Part shown: piece by piece, positions 6,170 to 6,939 of the stretch | Position numbering within the stretch: the first letter of the stretch is position 1 | Layout of the letters: the number at the start of each line of letters is the position of its first letter | Source of the DNA: Pseudomonadota bacterium | GTDB taxonomy: Bacteria > Pseudomonadota > Gammaproteobacteria > Xanthomonadales > Xanthomonadaceae | Reading direction: 5' to 3' | Length of the DNA: 6,939 bases | Assembly: GCA_023461075.1 (NCBI GenBank) | Contig: JAEWNY010000035.1 | Span: 1-6,939 of the forward strand | The notes under the pieces: model-generated | The model's input: the letters and a program-made list of their open reading frames with translations, nothing else | Databases searched by the model: none | What the model was told of the DNA's origin: nothing | Made by a program: the position numbers and the translations under genes

Positions 6170-6939
6170 ATGGCCCATCGTCCCCTCCCATTCCCGGGTG
6201 CCCTGTTCGCCTGCGCGATGCTGCTCGTGCTCGCGGGCTGCGAGAATCCGTCCGAGTTGCCCGATACCCAGATCGCCGGCTTGATGACCGATCGCGCACT
6301 GGACGAAGTCAGCGGCATCGCCGCCTCGACCCGGCGCGATGACCTGCTGTGGGCGATCGACGACAGCGGCAAGCCGGCCAACCTGTATGCCCTGAGCCGT
6401 CGCGGCCGCCGCATCGGTACCTTCGCGGTCAAGGGCATCGACAAGACCGATTGGGAAGACCTGGCCGAGTTCACGCTGGATGGAAAGTCCTATCTGCTGA
6501 TTGCCGACACCGGCGACAACGGCGGCGTGCGCAAGACGCTGTCGCTGCACGTGTTCGCCGAACCGTCGGACCCGGAAGCCTCGGCATCGATCGAGCCGGC
6601 GTGGTCGATCGATTTCCGCTGGCCCGATGGCGCACGCGATTGCGAGGCGGTGGCAGTGGATGCCGAGCGCAACGAAATCCTGCTGATCACCAAGAAGCGC
6701 CAGCCGCCCCAGCTGTACACGCTGCCGCTGAAGCCCGAAGCGGATGGGCGCAGCAAGCCGCGCGTGCTGACCGCGAAACTCACCGGCACCTTGGCCGGCG
6801 TGCCGCAGGCGCCTGCCGACGAGCGCCGCGACAACCCGCGCATCGCACGCCTGCGCAGCCAGGTGACCGCAGCGGCGATCAGCCCGCAGCGCGATGCGAT
6901 CGCGGTGATGACCTACGACAACCTGCTGGTCTATCCGCG
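6170..6939 (+). CDS. Lipoprotein with probable beta-propeller domain, 3' end missing
   Basis: The frame is open for 256 codons from the ATG at 6170 to the right edge of the window, with no stop. The N-terminus is a lipoprotein signal: a hydrophobic core ending in LVLAGC, with Cys24 as the lipidated residue followed by Glu, which suggests outer-membrane sorting. The mature part shows repeated beta-strand-like segments with conserved-looking motifs: DEVSGIA (45-51), WAIDDSG (61-67), DWEDLA (94-99) and IADTGDN (111-117). This 'WED-A ... D-GDN' pattern recalls extracytoplasmic propeller proteins related to phytase-like esterase and SdiA-regulated domains. That family link is a recollection and the function is unknown. 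The gene is divergent from purT across 65 bp. The reading frame has the usual GC-rich third positions, supporting real coding. Confidence 0.85.
   Translation, partial: MAHRPLPFPGALFACAMLLVLAGCENPSELPDTQIAGLMTDRALDEVSGIAASTRRDDLLWAIDDSGKPANLYALSRRGRRIGTFAVKGIDKTDWEDLAEFTLDGKSYLLIADTGDNGGVRKTLSLHVFAEPSDPEASASIEPAWSIDFRWPDGARDCEAVAVDAERNEILLITKKRQPPQLYTLPLKPEADGRSKPRVLTAKLTGTLAGVPQAPADERRDNPRIARLRSQVTAAAISPQRDAIAVMTYDNLLVYP

Noticed and set aside
5433..6284. Plus-strand open frame of 283 codons
   Set aside because: It is antisense to purT and runs out of frame into the lipoprotein gene, which has a clear lipobox in another frame.
6105..6299. Longer PurT start at 6299
   Set aside because: The added residues run antisense through the lipoprotein gene and lack PurT similarity. 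The start at 6104 gives the family's usual N-terminus and length.
1..6939. Mobile element, CRISPR array, defence island or biosynthetic cluster
   Set aside because: No transposase, integrase, spaced direct repeats, tRNA or composition shift was seen. The genes are ordinary housekeeping and envelope functions.

Overview
The window is a GC-rich, densely packed piece of bacterial chromosome. The best fit is a gammaproteobacterium of the Xanthomonadaceae/Lysobacteraceae group (Xanthomonas, Lysobacter, Luteimonas type). The leucyltransferase, the PurT start ([10 protein letters not shown]) and the DUF2007 protein called 'pathogenicity-like' in Xanthomonas all resemble, from memory, proteins of that group. 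No mobile element, CRISPR array, rRNA, tRNA or compositional break was seen, so this reads as core-genome housekeeping and envelope DNA.

Layout, left to right. (1) 1-1652, plus strand: the 3' part of an acyl-CoA thioesterase II gene (tesB), joined by a TGATG stop/start overlap to a membrane-anchored DUF2007 protein. (2) 1714-2283, minus strand: a secreted protein with five EF-hand loops, ending in a strong intrinsic terminator (1663-1695) in the gap before the DUF2007 gene. (3) 2284-2418: a 135-bp divergent intergenic region with a hairpin and a candidate leaderless promoter. (4) 2419-4424, plus strand: bpt (aspartate/glutamate leucyltransferase of the N-degron pathway), joined by an ATGA overlap to an exported endonuclease/exonuclease/phosphatase-fold protein. 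(5) 4429-6104, minus strand: purT (formate-dependent GAR transformylase) followed by a 152-residue protein of unknown function, with only 4 bp between its stop and that of the convergent phosphatase-fold gene. (6) 6105-6169: a 65-bp divergent promoter region. (7) 6170 to the window end, plus strand: an incomplete lipoprotein gene with a probable beta-propeller domain, open through the right edge.

The genes do not form one pathway. They are short two-gene units for acyl-CoA hydrolysis, protein turnover, purine synthesis and envelope functions. No convincing new multi-gene system was found. The points most worth checking are the matching Shine-Dalgarno-less starts of bpt and the lipoprotein gene, the overlapping divergent promoters at 6133-6163, the unknown protein behind purT, and the five-EF-hand protein with a Met/His/Lys/Gly linker.
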